From Albimonas marina (GTDB lineage: Bacteria; Pseudomonadota; Alphaproteobacteria; Rhodobacterales; Rhodobacteraceae), in assembly GCF_029223255.1 (NCBI RefSeq), contig NZ_JARHUC010000003.1:1-64000 (forward strand): a DNA stretch of 64,000 nt. The letters are read 5' to 3'. Under the pieces are notes generated by a model. The model had not been told where the DNA came from, did not search any database, and saw nothing but the letters and a program-made list of their open reading frames with translations. A program made the translations under genes and the position numbers. Shown piece by piece: positions 52,889 to 62,579 of the stretch (positions are counted from its first letter, which is position 1; each line of letters opens with the position of its first letter).

Positions 52889-54124
52889 ATGACACCCGCG
52901 CAGACCGCCGGCGCCGCCGCCCCGTCCCTCGAGGCTTCCTCGGGCGCGGCCCCCGCCGTTCCGCTGACCCAGGACACGCCCGGCTTCGCGCCGAAGGCGG
53001 CCGAGGGCCTGCGCCCGCTGGTCGGCCTGACCCGTCCGCAGATGGTCGAGGCGCTGATCGCGGCCGGCACGCCCGAGGGCCAGGCGAAGATGCGCGCCGC
53101 ACAGCTGTGGTCGTGGATCTACCAGCGCGGGGTCACCGACTTCGCCGAGATGACCAACCTCGCCAAGGGCTACCGCGCGCAGCTGGCCGAGAACTTCCGC
53201 CTCGACCGCCCCGCGATCGTGGCGCGCCAGATCTCCAACGATGGCACGCGCAAGTACCTGCTGCGCCTGTCCGGGGGCCATGAGGTCGAGGCGGTCTACA
53301 TCCCCGAGGAGGATCGCGGCACGCTGTGCGTCTCCTCCCAGGTGGGCTGCACGCTGACCTGCACCTTCTGCCACACCGGCACCCAGAAGCTGGTGCGCAA
53401 CCTGACCGCCGAGGAGATCGTGGCCCAGATCCTGGTCTGCCGCGACGACCTCGAGGAATGGCCCGTCGCCGGCCAGCGCCCGCCCGAGCGCCGCCTGCTG
53501 TCGAACATCGTGCTGATGGGCATGGGCGAGCCGCTCTACAATTTCGAGGGCGTGCGCGACGCGATGAAGATCGCGATGGACGGCGAGGGGCTGTCGATCT
53601 CGCGGCGCCGCATCACCCTCTCGACCTCCGGCGTGGTGCCCAACATCGCGCGGGCGGGGGCGGAGATCGGCTCGCTGCTGGCGATCTCGCTCCACGCGGT
53701 GCGCGACGAGCTGCGCGACGTGCTGGTGCCGATCAACCGCAAATGGAACCTCGCCACGCTGCTCCAGGCCTGCCGGGACTATCCGCGCCTGTCGAACGCC
53801 GAGCGGATCACGTTCGAATACGTGATGCTCAAGGACGTGAACGACAGCGACGCGGACGCCAAGCGGCTGGTGCAGCTGATCGCGGGGATCCCCGCGAAGA
53901 TCAACCTGATCCCCTTCAACCCCTGGCCGGGCTCGCCCTACGAGCGTTCGGACTGGGACCGGATCGAGAGCTTCGCCGAGATCGTGAACCGGGCGGGCTA
54001 CGCCTCGCCGGTGCGCACGCCGCGGGGGCAGGACATCATGGCGGCCTGCGGGCAGCTGAAGTCGGCCACCGAGCGCGGGCGCAAGAAGGCCTCCGAGATC
54101 GCGGCGGAGACGTCGGGGGGCTGA
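52889..54124 (+). CDS. rlmN: Dual-specificity 23S rRNA/tRNA adenine-C2 methyltransferase
   Basis: This 411-residue radical SAM enzyme methylates A2503 of 23S rRNA and A37 of some tRNAs. The Fe-S cysteines are C154, C158 and C161 in CTLTCTFC. The methyl-carrying C387 lies in IMAACGQL near the C-terminus. Other segments are [48 protein letters not shown] and [13 protein letters not shown]. The N-terminus has a low-complexity extension of about 40 residues. An 8-bp stem hairpin (54282-54300) and a hairpin repeat (54314-54391) follow. Confidence 0.95.
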   Translation: MTPAQTAGAAAPSLEASSGAAPAVPLTQDTPGFAPKAAEGLRPLVGLTRPQMVEALIAAGTPEGQAKMRAAQLWSWIYQRGVTDFAEMTNLAKGYRAQLAENFRLDRPAIVARQISNDGTRKYLLRLSGGHEVEAVYIPEEDRGTLCVSSQVGCTLTCTFCHTGTQKLVRNLTAEEIVAQILVCRDDLEEWPVAGQRPPERRLLSNIVLMGMGEPLYNFEGVRDAMKIAMDGEGLSISRRRITLSTSGVVPNIARAGAEIGSLLAISLHAVRDELRDVLVPINRKWNLATLLQACRDYPRLSNAERITFEYVMLKDVNDSDADAKRLVQLIAGIPAKINLIPFNPWPGSPYERSDWDRIESFAEIVNRAGYASPVRTPRGQDIMAACGQLKSATERGRKKASEIAAETSGG

Positions 54125-54313
54125 GGCCTCTTCCAGGAATGACGGGCGTTCGGGCGGGGGCGATGTTGGTCCCCCGACCCGGCGCGCCTCCCGCCCGCCC
54201 ACCCCAGCGCACCGGGTCGGGGGACGGCGCCTGGATGGGCGAGGTCTGGTCTGCGGGGGCATCTTTCGCTTTCTGCTGAGAAGGCCGGCGGGGCCGGCCT
54301 CTCGCGAGCGTGC

Positions 54314-54391
54314 GCGACGATCCGGGCGCGTCAAGGCCGAGCCCCGCTGCGCGGGGTCGCTTCGCGAGCCTTGACCCGCCCGAATCGTCGC
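54314..54391 (-). repeat. Reduced, inverted copy of the hairpin repeat
   Basis: Arms 54314-54337 and 54368-54391 pair at 22 of 24 positions. The loop (CCCCGC, 3 nt, GCGGGG, then TCGCTTCGCGA) is nearly identical to the reverse complement of the R1 tip, so this is a core-only family member in opposite orientation. The outer GCGCCTGTTCT arms and the tail are missing. It lies 190 bp after the rlmN stop, in the same orientation relative to that gene as R2 and R3 have to theirs. Confidence 0.7.
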
Positions 54392-54469
54392 TCTTCGTCG
54401 GCCGGCGTTGCGCTTGGGGGGCTCGAGGGGCATGGTCCGCGCGAGTTCTCAAGGCCGCGGAGGATGCCG

Positions 54470-55801
54470 ATGACCGCCTCTCCCTTCGACAGCGTGATGC
54501 TGCGCGAGCATCTCTCGGACCCGCAGGCGGCGCGGCTGTTCTCGGACGCGTCTGAGATCCGGGCGATGCTGCTGGCCGAGGGGGCGCTGGCCAAGGCGCA
54601 GGGAGAGCTGGGGCTGATCCCCGAGACGGCGGCCCGCGCCATCCACCGCGCCGCGCGCGAGGTCGCGATCGACCCCGGCGCGCTGGCCGCGGGGACGGCC
54701 GCGACCGGGGTGACCGCGCCGGCCTTCGTCGAGGCGTTCCGCGCCGCGATGGGCGCGCCCGAGCACGCGGCCTTCATCCACCACGGCGCCACCAGCCAGG
54801 ACATCGTCGACACCGCGCTCGCCCTGCGCCTGCGCCCGTTCCTGGAGCTGACCGACGCGCGCCTCGCCGCGATCCTGGCGCAGCTCGGCCAGGCGGCGGA
54901 GCGCTGGGCGGAGCTGCCGATGGCCGCGCGCACCCGCGGCCAGATCGCCACCCCCACCACGCTGGGCGCGCGCATCGCCGCCTGGGGCGCACCGCTGCTG
55001 CGCGCCCGCGCGCGGCTGGCGGAGCTGCGGCCGCGGGTGCTGGTGATCTCGCTGGCCGGCGCCTCGGGCACCTCCGCCGCGCTGGGGCCGCGGGCGGAGG
55101 CGGTCGCGCAGGCCATGGCGGCGGAGCTGGGGCTGGGCTGCCCCGAACTGCCCTGGCACGCGGGGCGCGACGGGCTGGCCGAGCTCGCCTCTGCGCTCGC
55201 CATCCAGACCGCGAGCCTGGGCAAGATGGGCGTCGACCTCGCCCTGCTGGGACAGTCGGAGGTGGGCGAGCTGCAGGCGGGGCAGGGGGGCGGGTCCTCG
55301 ACCATGCCGCACAAGGCGAACCCGGTGGGGGCCGAGACGCTGATCGCGCTGGCGCGCCTGACCTCCCGCCTATCGGGCGCGGCGCAGGAGGCGATGCTCG
55401 CGGCCCATGAGCGCGACGGCGCCGCCTGGACGCTGGAGTGGCTGAGCCTGCCGCAGCTCTGCCTCGCCTCCGCCGCCGCCCTGCGCCATGCCGAAGCGCT
55501 GGCGGGCGCCCTGCGCCCGGACCCGGCGCGGATGCGGGCGAACATGGACGCCACCGGCGGACTGATGATGGCCGAGGCCGCGAGCTTCCGCCTGGCGCAG
55601 GCGATGCCGCGGCCGAAGGCGCAGGCCACGGTGAAGGCCGCCTGCAAGGCGGCGGTCGCGCAGGGCCGCCCGCTGGCCGAGATGCTGGCGGAGACCGAGG
55701 CCGGCCAAGGGATCGACTGGGCGGCGGAGCTCGACCCCGCGGCCCATCTCGGGCAGGCCCCGGCCATCGCGCGCCGCTTCGCGGCGCTCGCGGCGGGCTG
55801 A
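54470..55801 (+). CDS. pcaB: 3-carboxy-cis,cis-muconate cycloisomerase family protein
   Basis: This 443-residue member of the fumarase/aspartase superfamily has the signature GGSSTMPHKANPVGAE, preceded by HHGATSQDIVDTALALRLRP and MAARTRGQIATPTTLGARIA, which are PcaB-like. PcaB converts 3-carboxy-cis,cis-muconate to a muconolactone in the protocatechuate branch of the beta-ketoadipate pathway. No other pca genes are in the window, so the assignment rests on sequence alone and an adenylosuccinate-lyase-like role cannot be fully excluded. ATG 54470 has GGAGG 6 nt upstream; the ATG at 54464 is too close to it. Confidence 0.82.
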   Translation: MTASPFDSVMLREHLSDPQAARLFSDASEIRAMLLAEGALAKAQGELGLIPETAARAIHRAAREVAIDPGALAAGTAATGVTAPAFVEAFRAAMGAPEHAAFIHHGATSQDIVDTALALRLRPFLELTDARLAAILAQLGQAAERWAELPMAARTRGQIATPTTLGARIAAWGAPLLRARARLAELRPRVLVISLAGASGTSAALGPRAEAVAQAMAAELGLGCPELPWHAGRDGLAELASALAIQTASLGKMGVDLALLGQSEVGELQAGQGGGSSTMPHKANPVGAETLIALARLTSRLSGAAQEAMLAAHERDGAAWTLEWLSLPQLCLASAAALRHAEALAGALRPDPARMRANMDATGGLMMAEAASFRLAQAMPRPKAQATVKAACKAAVAQGRPLAEMLAETEAGQGIDWAAELDPAAHLGQAPAIARRFAALAAG

Positions 55802-55825
55802 GGCCCGCCGGACCCGCCGGGCCGC

Positions 55826-56932
55826 TCAGCCGGGCGTGTCGGGGAAGATGAAGACGGTCACCTCGAACTGGTCGGGCAGGGATCCGGGCGGTCCGTCGAA
55901 GTTGCGGAACACCAGGTCCATGTCGTCGATCGAGCAGGTGCTCTTGCGCCCGCCCGGATCGAAGGAATCCTCCAGCGCCTCGAAGATCCGGTTCGCGACC
56001 TTGCCCTCGTTCGCCGTGCCGAAGAGGGAGTCGGCCTCGGATTCGGACAGGTTGGCGAAGATCTCGAAGCGGTCGTGTTCGTCCGCGCCCTTGATCACGG
56101 TCTTGCCGTCGTCGCCGAACAGGAAGCCCACGTCCTCGGCGTTGCGGCGCCCGTCCTCGAGGAAGACGCGGTTCTTGCCGGAGCCGGCGTCGATGAACAC
56201 GCCCTTGCCGCCGCGGGAGATGATCGTGTCGGCGCCCGCGTCGCCGATCAGGTTGTCGCCGGCGTCGCCGATCAGGCGGTCGTTCCCGGCGCCGCCGCGC
56301 AGGAAGTCGCCCACGCCGTCGCCGTCGCCGCGCAGCACGTCGTCGCCCCCGCCGCCGTCGAGATTGTCGATCCCGCCGCCGCCGACCAGTTCGTCGTCGC
56401 CGCCGCCGCCGGTCAGGAAATCGCCGCCGCCGCCGCCCTTGAGCACGTCCTTGCCGCCGTCGCCGGAGATCACGTCGAAGCCGCCGCGCCCGAAGATCGC
56501 GTCCGCGCCGCCGCCGCCCGAGAGGCCGTCGTTCCCCCCGCCGCCGTCGATCACGTCGTCGCCCCCGCCGCCGTCGACCGAGTCGTCGCCGCCGCGAAGG
56601 CCGGTCAGGCGATCGTCGGCCCGACCCGCGAGCACGGTCACGCCGCCCGAGAGCGGCGGCGCGAAATCGAAACCCCCGTCGGAGGTGTCGAGCGCGACCG
56701 TGCCGCCGAAGGCGCCGAAGACGCCGCCGCCGGGTTTGGAGAACTCGATCGAGGTCGCCGTGCCCGCGACGTGGCCATTGGCCAGGAACGCGCCGTCGGC
56801 GAAGAGGTCGGTCGTTCCGTCGGCGGTCTGACCCTCGAAGGTCGTGGCGTCGCCGTCGCCGTCGACCTCGGTCAACGAGTCGATCAGTTGCTTGAAGTTC
56901 ACCTTGCGGCTGAACGTGAAGGTCCCGGCCAT
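55826..56932 (-). CDS. RTX calcium-binding repeat protein
   Basis: This 368-residue protein has an N-terminal part without a signal peptide ([20 protein letters not shown]). A block at about 115-245 contains nine or more GGxGxDxUx nonapeptides ([20 protein letters not shown] and similar), which form a calcium-binding beta-roll. A C-terminal region of about 100 residues rich in Asp/Glu/Phe ends [16 protein letters not shown] proteins usually leave the cell by type I secretion with a C-terminal signal; no transporter is nearby. No catalytic domain is recognised. The start at 56932 has AGGGGAG upstream. Confidence 0.85.
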   Translation of the reverse strand: MAGTFTFSRKVNFKQLIDSLTEVDGDGDATTFEGQTADGTTDLFADGAFLANGHVAGTATSIEFSKPGGGVFGAFGGTVALDTSDGGFDFAPPLSGGVTVLAGRADDRLTGLRGGDDSVDGGGGDDVIDGGGGNDGLSGGGGADAIFGRGGFDVISGDGGKDVLKGGGGGDFLTGGGGDDELVGGGGIDNLDGGGGDDVLRGDGDGVGDFLRGGAGNDRLIGDAGDNLIGDAGADTIISRGGKGVFIDAGSGKNRVFLEDGRRNAEDVGFLFGDDGKTVIKGADEHDRFEIFANLSESEADSLFGTANEGKVANRIFEALEDSFDPGGRKSTCSIDDMDLVFRNFDGPPGSLPDQFEVTVFIFPDTPG

Positions 56933-57328
56933 GTTCGCGCTCCCCTGTTCACGAAACGCCGACTGCGTCTGGTTTACCCTACGACATGACGGCCGCAGGC
57001 CCAAGCCCGGCGCGTTCGGCTTCGGCTGGCGCGGCGGGAGGGGGAGGGCGGCCGCATCAAAGGGGCCGGACGTCGCCGCCCGACCCCTCGGCCCCCTTGC
57101 GCGCCCACCGGGGGTGCCGCCCCGGGGCTGCGTGCGCCGACCCGATGGAGCGGGCCGGCGCCGGGAGCTCCCGCCGGCGCGATGCGCAGCCGGCAGGATC
57201 GGCGGGCCGCGAAACCGCACCCTGCGGTTTCCCCGGCGCAGACCGCGTGCGGCCCGCCTCCATCCTCTGTTTGACAGGGGCGGCGTGACGCGCACGTGAC
57301 AAGCTGTCCGGGCCGTCGAGAGGACGGC
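56933..57328. other. 396-bp intergenic region
   Basis: Short frames on both strands overlap without homology or ribosome binding sites. A TTGACA at 57271-57276 has no convincing -10 partner. It probably holds the promoter of the RTX gene (minus strand). Confidence 0.45.
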
Positions 57329-58558
57329 TCAGGCCTCGATTTCCTCAAGGAAATCGTCGACTTCCTCGAAATGCGCGGCCCAGGTGCGGGGCCGCCATTC
57401 GGCCAGTCGAGCGAGCTGGACGGCCCGCGGATCGGCCCCCTCGCCGCTGGGATGGGCGTAGGCGAGAATCGCCTCCAGCCACTCCGGCAGGTCCAGCGGG
57501 TCGATGTAGTCGGGGGCCGCGCCCCCGGCCGTGCGCAGGGCGGGGATGTCGGCGGCGAGCACCGGGCAGCCCAGCGTCAGCGCCTCGGCGACCGCGAGGC
57601 CCGAACCCTCGGCGAAGCTGGGCGCGAGCAGGGCGCAGGCGGCCGAGAGCCGGCCCGCGACCTGCGCGTCGCTCAGGTCCCGCCGCTCGAACACGATGCG
57701 CCCGGCCATGGGCGAGCGCTCGAGGATGTCCTGCACCATCTCCGACTCGGAGGCCCGGCGCCCGAGGATGAAGAGGCGCGGCGCGCCCTCGCCCAACTCG
57801 TCCCACAGGCGCCGCCAGATCCAGAGCATGGCGAGGTGGTTTCGCCGCGGCTCGATCGCGCCCAGCATCACGAAGGCGCCCGCAGCCTCCTCGGCGTCGG
57901 CGGCGTCGGCGCCCGACGGGGTGGGCAGGGGCGTGACGCCCGGGGGCGCGACGCGGCCGGGGGGCGCGCTCTCGAACGCGCGCCCGGCGATGGCGGCGGT
58001 CTCGGGCGAGGCGTAGACGACCCCGTCGCACAGCCCCGCCGCGGCGAGGAAGGCGAGCAGGCGGGTGGGCTCGGTCGGGCGGGTCAGCTCGGGCCGCTCC
58101 AGCGCCACCAGGTCGTGGGCCATGGCGACGGCGCGGGTGGCGCCGCCCGCGCGCAGGGCCTTCAGGCGTCCGGCGTCGAGCTGCGCCTGCGCCATGTTGA
58201 GATAGGTCCAGGGGCCCGGGCTGGCGGCGAGCAGGGAAGCCAGGTCCTCGCCCATGCCGCGCGAGAGGCGCCGCGCCAGGCTGTCGGCGCGCCGCTGACG
58301 CTCGGTCTTCCAGGGCGAGAAGGCGCCGCGCAGGTCGGCGGGGGGAAGCTCCTCGCCGCTTTCCAGCGCCGCGATCAGCTCCCGCGCGCCGTCGCCGTCG
58401 AGCAGCACGTGGCGGGGGCCGGCCGAGACCAGGAAGCGCGCGTCGGGATCGGCCGAGAGGCGCGCGGCCCAGGCGCGCTCGGTTCGGTCGATGGCGCCGG
58501 GCGTCACTCGCCCGGCGCGGGCCACGGTTCGCGTCAGATCCAGCAGACGCCGCGCCAT
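57329..58558 (-). CDS. Glycosyltransferase, GT4-like
   Basis: This 409-residue protein is probably a GT-B fold group 1 glycosyltransferase. The C-terminal half has the nucleotide-sugar-binding pattern: GAFVMLGAIEPRRNHLAMLW, LFILGRRASESEMVQDILER, DAQVAGRLSAACALLAPSFA and EGSGLAVAEALTLGCPVLAA with the E-x7-E region, then DIPALRTAGG. It is 4 bp upstream of galE in reading direction order (it follows galE on the minus strand), so galU, galE and this gene form one operon. It probably adds a hexose to a surface polysaccharide. Confidence 0.85.
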   Translation of the reverse strand: MARRLLDLTRTVARAGRVTPGAIDRTERAWAARLSADPDARFLVSAGPRHVLLDGDGARELIAALESGEELPPADLRGAFSPWKTERQRRADSLARRLSRGMGEDLASLLAASPGPWTYLNMAQAQLDAGRLKALRAGGATRAVAMAHDLVALERPELTRPTEPTRLLAFLAAAGLCDGVVYASPETAAIAGRAFESAPPGRVAPPGVTPLPTPSGADAADAEEAAGAFVMLGAIEPRRNHLAMLWIWRRLWDELGEGAPRLFILGRRASESEMVQDILERSPMAGRIVFERRDLSDAQVAGRLSAACALLAPSFAEGSGLAVAEALTLGCPVLAADIPALRTAGGAAPDYIDPLDLPEWLEAILAYAHPSGEGADPRAVQLARLAEWRPRTWAAHFEEVDDFLEEIEA

Positions 58559-58562
58559 GGGA

Positions 58563-59546
58563 TCAGGCGCTGTATCGGCCGGTCTGCCGCCAGGCCCAGG
58601 CGTCGCCGATCATCTCGGCCATGACGCTGCGCTTCGGCGCCCAGCCCAGCACCTCCCGCGCCCGGGTCCCGTCGCAGACCAGCCGCGAGGGGTCGCCGGG
58701 ACGCCGCGGGCCGACGCTCAGCGGAATCTCGGTGCCCACCACGTCCTTCGCCGCCCCGATCACCTCCCAGATCGAGAAGCCGGAGCCGGTGCCGAGGTTG
58801 AGCCGCAGGCTCTCCTTGCCGGCCAGCAGCCACTCGGTCCCCAGCACGTGCGCGTCGACCAGGTCCATCACGTGGACGTAGTCGCGGATGCAGGTGCCGT
58901 CGGGCGTGGGGTAGTCGTCGCCGTTCACCGTCAGCGCCTCGCGCGCGCCGGCGGCGGCGTCGAGCACGTTGGGGATCAGGTGCGTCTCGGGCACGTGATG
59001 CTCGCCGATCTGCCGCTCGGGGTCGGCGCCGGCCACGTTGAAGTAGCGGAACGCGATCGAGCGGATGCCGTGGGCCTTCTCGAAGTCGTCGAGCATCGCC
59101 TCGACCGCGAGCTTGGAGGCGCCGTAGGCGTTGATCGGGCGCTGGGGCGCGGTCTCGGTGATCGGGTCCTGGTCGGGCTCGCCGTAGGTGGCCGCCGTCG
59201 AGGAGAACACGATCGCCTTCACCCCCGCCCCGGCCATGGCCGAGAGCAGGTTGAGCGAGCCGCCCACGTTGTTGCGCCAGTAGAGATCGGGGTTCGCGAC
59301 CGACTCGCCCACGTTCGACAGCGCCGCGAAGTGCATCACCGCGTCGGGCTTCACCGTGTCGAAGGCGGCCTTCAGCGACGCCTCGTCCAGCAGGTCGCCC
59401 TCGATCATCTCGCCGAACTTCACGGCCTGCTTCCAGCCGGTGCGGAAGTTGTCGAAGACGACGGGCTCGTGGCCCGCCGCGCGCAGCGCCTTGCAGCCGT
59501 GCGAGCCGATGTAGCCCGCGCCGCCGGTCACCAGAACTTTCGCCAT
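58563..59546 (-). CDS. galE: UDP-glucose 4-epimerase
   Basis: This 327-residue extended SDR starts MAKVLVTGGAGYIGSHGCKA (GxxGxxG for NAD) and has LRAAGHEPVVFDNFRTG, FSSTAATYGEPDQDPI with the catalytic Ser/Thr region, INAYGASKLAVEAM (YxxxK) and FRYFNVAGADPERQIGE. It interconverts UDP-glucose and UDP-galactose. It follows galU by 7 bp and precedes the glycosyltransferase by 4 bp. Confidence 0.93.
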   Translation of the reverse strand: MAKVLVTGGAGYIGSHGCKALRAAGHEPVVFDNFRTGWKQAVKFGEMIEGDLLDEASLKAAFDTVKPDAVMHFAALSNVGESVANPDLYWRNNVGGSLNLLSAMAGAGVKAIVFSSTAATYGEPDQDPITETAPQRPINAYGASKLAVEAMLDDFEKAHGIRSIAFRYFNVAGADPERQIGEHHVPETHLIPNVLDAAAGAREALTVNGDDYPTPDGTCIRDYVHVMDLVDAHVLGTEWLLAGKESLRLNLGTGSGFSIWEVIGAAKDVVGTEIPLSVGPRRPGDPSRLVCDGTRAREVLGWAPKRSVMAEMIGDAWAWRQTGRYSA

Positions 59547-59553
59547 GCGGGCC

Positions 59554-60450
59554 TTACTCCCCCGGGTTCGGCATGTAGTTGACCGTGTCCCGCAGGAACT
59601 CGGCGAAGTCGGGGCCCAGGTCGGGGCGGGCCAGGCCGAAGGCGACCGTGGCCTTGAGGAAGCCGGACTTGGAGCCGCAGTCGAAGCGCCGCCCCTCGAA
59701 GCGGTAGCCGTAGACGTCGCGGCCCTCGGTGATCTCGCGGGCGATGGCGTCGGTCAGCTGGATCTCGCCGCCCGCGCCCTTCTGGCCGTCGTTGAGCGTG
59801 GTGAAGACCGAGGGGGCGAGGATGTAGCGCCCGATGACCGCGAGGTTCGAGGGCGGGTTGATCTTCGGCTTCTCGACCATGCCCTGCGCCTTCACCAGGC
59901 GGCCCATGTCGTCGGCCACGTCCAGCACGCCGTAGGACGAGACCTGCTCGCGCGGGACCTCCATGGTGGCGACCATGCAGCCGCCGGTCTCCTTGTAGGC
60001 TTCCATCATCTGCTCGAGGCAGGGCGTCTCGGCCGAGATCACGTCGTCGGGCAGCAGCACCGCGACGGGCTCGTCCGGGCCGATCAGGCGGCGGGCGCAC
60101 CACACGGCGTGGCCCAGGCCCAGCGCCTCGGTCTGGCGGACGTAGGCGATCTGGCCCGAGTCCATGTTGGCCTTGCGGACCTCGGAGAGCAGGTCGTCCT
60201 TGCCCTTCTCGACCAGGGCGCGCTCGAGCTCGGGGGCGAGGTCGAAGTAATCCTCCAGCGCGGACTTGCCCCGGCTGGTGACGAAGATGAATTCGCGGAT
60301 GCCGGCGGCGCGCGCCTCGTCGATCGCGTACTGGATCAGCGGGCGGTCGACCAGGGGCAGAACCTCCTTCGGGATCGCCTTGGTCGCCGGCAGGAACCGC
60401 GTGCCCAGCCCCGCGACGGGGAAGATCGCCTTCGTGACCTTGTTGCTCAT
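59554..60450 (-). CDS. galU: UTP-glucose-1-phosphate uridylyltransferase
   Basis: This 298-residue protein starts MSNKVTKAIFPVAGLGTRFL, with the nucleotidyltransferase loop followed by PATKAIPKEVLPLVDRPLIQ. Further GalU segments are FVTSRGKSALEDYFD, RQTEALGLGHAVWCAR, VLLPDDVI, MVEKPKINPPSNLAVIGRYI and FDCGSKSGFLKATVAFGL. It makes UDP-glucose, the substrate of the adjacent GalE. The start at 60450 gives the canonical N-terminus; upstream in-frame extension is not coding. Confidence 0.95.
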   Translation of the reverse strand: MSNKVTKAIFPVAGLGTRFLPATKAIPKEVLPLVDRPLIQYAIDEARAAGIREFIFVTSRGKSALEDYFDLAPELERALVEKGKDDLLSEVRKANMDSGQIAYVRQTEALGLGHAVWCARRLIGPDEPVAVLLPDDVISAETPCLEQMMEAYKETGGCMVATMEVPREQVSSYGVLDVADDMGRLVKAQGMVEKPKINPPSNLAVIGRYILAPSVFTTLNDGQKGAGGEIQLTDAIAREITEGRDVYGYRFEGRRFDCGSKSGFLKATVAFGLARPDLGPDFAEFLRDTVNYMPNPGE

Positions 60451-60735
60451 TCTCGTCCTCGTTGCGGAGCGCGTCCGGCCCCGGGGCGCGGCGCGTCTCT
60501 CATCCTGTTCGTCCTGCGCCTTGCGGCGCGGGCCCGTGTCTTCGCCGGGTCTCGGCGCGGGCCGGTTCGTGTCGCGCCCTCCGGCGCAAACCTGTCGGCC
60601 GGAGCGCCGCGCGGCTGGGGACCCTGGGGTCCGGGCTGGGCGCGACGCGGGCACCTTGGACACGCCCTCGTGACGACGACGTGACCGGATCCCGGCGCCG
60701 CGGAGGTTTTCGCCGCGACGCGTGCGCGCAGCGGA

Positions 60736-61536
60736 TCAGCTCAGTCCGGCGCGCGCCATGGCGGATTCGACCCGGGCGACGTCCTGGGGGTTGTTCACCT
60801 CCCAGAACACGCGGCCGCGGGCCTCGACCTCGACGCATTTCAGCGGCGTGCCGTTCTCGAGAAAGCGGAGCTGCTCCAGCCCTTCCCACCGCTCCAGCTC
60901 GCCTTCGGGCCAGCCGCCGTAGGCCGCCAGAGCGGCGGGGCGGTAGGCGTAGCAGCCGACGTGGTGGAAGACGGGCGGGACCTCCTCGGCCGAGAAGGTG
61001 CGGCCCGTGTAGGGGATCACCTCCTTGGAGAAGTAGAGCGCCCGGCCCGCGCGGTCGAAGACCGCGGTGGTGCCGCCGACGCGGCCCGCCGCGCGATCCT
61101 CGAGGAAGGCGGCGTGGGCCTCGGCGTCGCAGCGCAGGACGGGGGTGGCCACGTCGAACTCCGGCGCGGCGGCCATGGCGTCGCGCAGCGCCTCGACGAA
61201 CCAGGGCGGCGTCAGGGGCGCGTCGCCCTGCAGGTTCACCACGAGGTCGGGCGCCTGCGCCAGGCCCGGCAGGGCGGCGGCGCAGCGCTCGGTCCCGTTG
61301 CGGCAGGATTCGGGGGTCATGATGACCGTCGCGCCGAAGCCGCGGGCATGGTCCGCGATGCGGTCGTCGTCGGTGGCGACCGCGACCTCGGCGAAGCCGG
61401 AGGCGGCCATCGCCGCCTCCCAGCTCCGCTGGATCAGGGTCTTGGAGACGCCGTCGGCCCCTTTCAGGGCCTGCAGCGGCTTTCCGGGGAAGCGCGAGCT
61501 CTTGTATCGCGCGGGGATGATGATGGCGGCGCGCAT
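60736..61536 (-). CDS. kdsB: 3-deoxy-manno-octulosonate cytidylyltransferase
   Basis: This 266-residue protein begins MRAAIIIPARYKSSRFPGKP, the KdsB/KpsU signature, with VAVATDDDRIADHARGFGA, MTPESCRNGTERCAAAL, VVNLQGDAPLTPPW and YAYRPAALAAYG. It activates Kdo as CMP-Kdo for lipopolysaccharide core or capsule linkage. It stands 30 bp after cysQ in the same direction, and the galU operon starts 285 bp further on. Confidence 0.93.
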   Translation of the reverse strand: MRAAIIIPARYKSSRFPGKPLQALKGADGVSKTLIQRSWEAAMAASGFAEVAVATDDDRIADHARGFGATVIMTPESCRNGTERCAAALPGLAQAPDLVVNLQGDAPLTPPWFVEALRDAMAAAPEFDVATPVLRCDAEAHAAFLEDRAAGRVGGTTAVFDRAGRALYFSKEVIPYTGRTFSAEEVPPVFHHVGCYAYRPAALAAYGGWPEGELERWEGLEQLRFLENGTPLKCVEVEARGRVFWEVNNPQDVARVESAMARAGLS

Positions 61537-61565
61537 TCGCGGCCTCGTTCTTCAGCGCCCCTCGT

Positions 61566-62348
61566 TCACAGGGGCTTCACGTCTACGCCGGGGGCATAGC
61601 ACACGAAGAACGGGTTCGCGAAGCCCGACTTGCCGTAGGGGAGCGGCCCGCCGCCCTCCATCTTGTCGACATGCCCGCCGGCGGCGCGCAGCACGGCGTC
61701 GCCCGCGGCGGTGTCCCACTCCATCGTTCGGCCCAGGCGCGGGTAGAGGTCGGCCTCCCCCGTCGCCACCAGGCAGAACTTCAGCGAGGAGCCGGCCGAG
61801 AGGAAGTCCGCCACCTGGTACTGGCCGATGTAGTCGTCGGTCGCCTGGTCGCGGTGGGACTTCGAGGCCACCACGTTCAGCCCGCCCATGTCGGGGGTCG
61901 AGACCGAGATCGGCGTGGTCGCCTTGGTCTCGACGTTCATCTCCTCGGCCCCGCCGGAGGCGGTGGTGCGGAACAGCCGGCCCAGCGCGGGGGCGTAGAC
62001 CACGCCATGCGTCGGCACGCCGTCCTCGACGAGGGCGATGTTCACGGTGAACTCGCCGCGGCGGTTCACGAATTCCTTGGTGCCGTCCAGCGGGTCGACG
62101 ATCAGGAAGGTCGAGACCTGCTGGGAATGGGTGCCCGCCTGCTCCTCGGTCACCAGCGGCAGGTCGGGGAAGGCGGCGCGCAGGCCGGCCGAGATATGGG
62201 CGTCGGCCTTCTCGTCGGCCTCGGTCACCGGGCTCTCGTCGGACTTCGACTTCACCTCGAAATCGGGCGAGGCGTAGACCTGCATGATCAGGTCGCCGGC
62301 CTCGAGCGCCAGCTGGGTGAAGGTCTCGGTGATCGCCGCGTAGTTCAT
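61566..62348 (-). CDS. cysQ: 3'(2'),5'-bisphosphate nucleotidase
   Basis: This 260-residue member of the inositol monophosphatase-like family has metal-binding VTEEQAG, the core DPLDGTKEFVNRRGEFTVNI (DPLDGT), and the C-terminal EWDTAAGDAVLRAAGGHVD (WDTAAG). It removes the 3' phosphate from PAP/PAPS and so relieves inhibition in sulfate assimilation. Its place directly upstream of kdsB suggests a link with sulfated or Kdo-containing surface glycans, but that is inference. Confidence 0.9.
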   Translation of the reverse strand: MNYAAITETFTQLALEAGDLIMQVYASPDFEVKSKSDESPVTEADEKADAHISAGLRAAFPDLPLVTEEQAGTHSQQVSTFLIVDPLDGTKEFVNRRGEFTVNIALVEDGVPTHGVVYAPALGRLFRTTASGGAEEMNVETKATTPISVSTPDMGGLNVVASKSHRDQATDDYIGQYQVADFLSAGSSLKFCLVATGEADLYPRLGRTMEWDTAAGDAVLRAAGGHVDKMEGGGPLPYGKSGFANPFFVCYAPGVDVKPL

Positions 62349-62579
62349 GGAGTCACGCCCTTTCATTCCACACGGCCGCAGCATTGCCGCGGGGCGGAGG
62401 GGAAGTCGAGCGCGCCGGGGCCGCAGGGCGGGGCCTGCGCCGCGTCGCGTCGTCGCCCTTTGCGAAACGATCCGCCGGGGGCGGAGGGCACGTCGGGGCA
62501 GGCGGGCCTTGATCGTCACGAAAGCTTCGTCAGACTGTCGTGAAACCCCTCGCCGCGCCTGCGCCGGAGCCGCCGACCC

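Noticed and set aside
56300-56620. Dense GCC/GTC-rich repeat pattern that could be taken for a DNA repeat array
   Set aside because: It encodes the RTX nonapeptides of the gene at 55826-56932; the repetition is explained by the protein.
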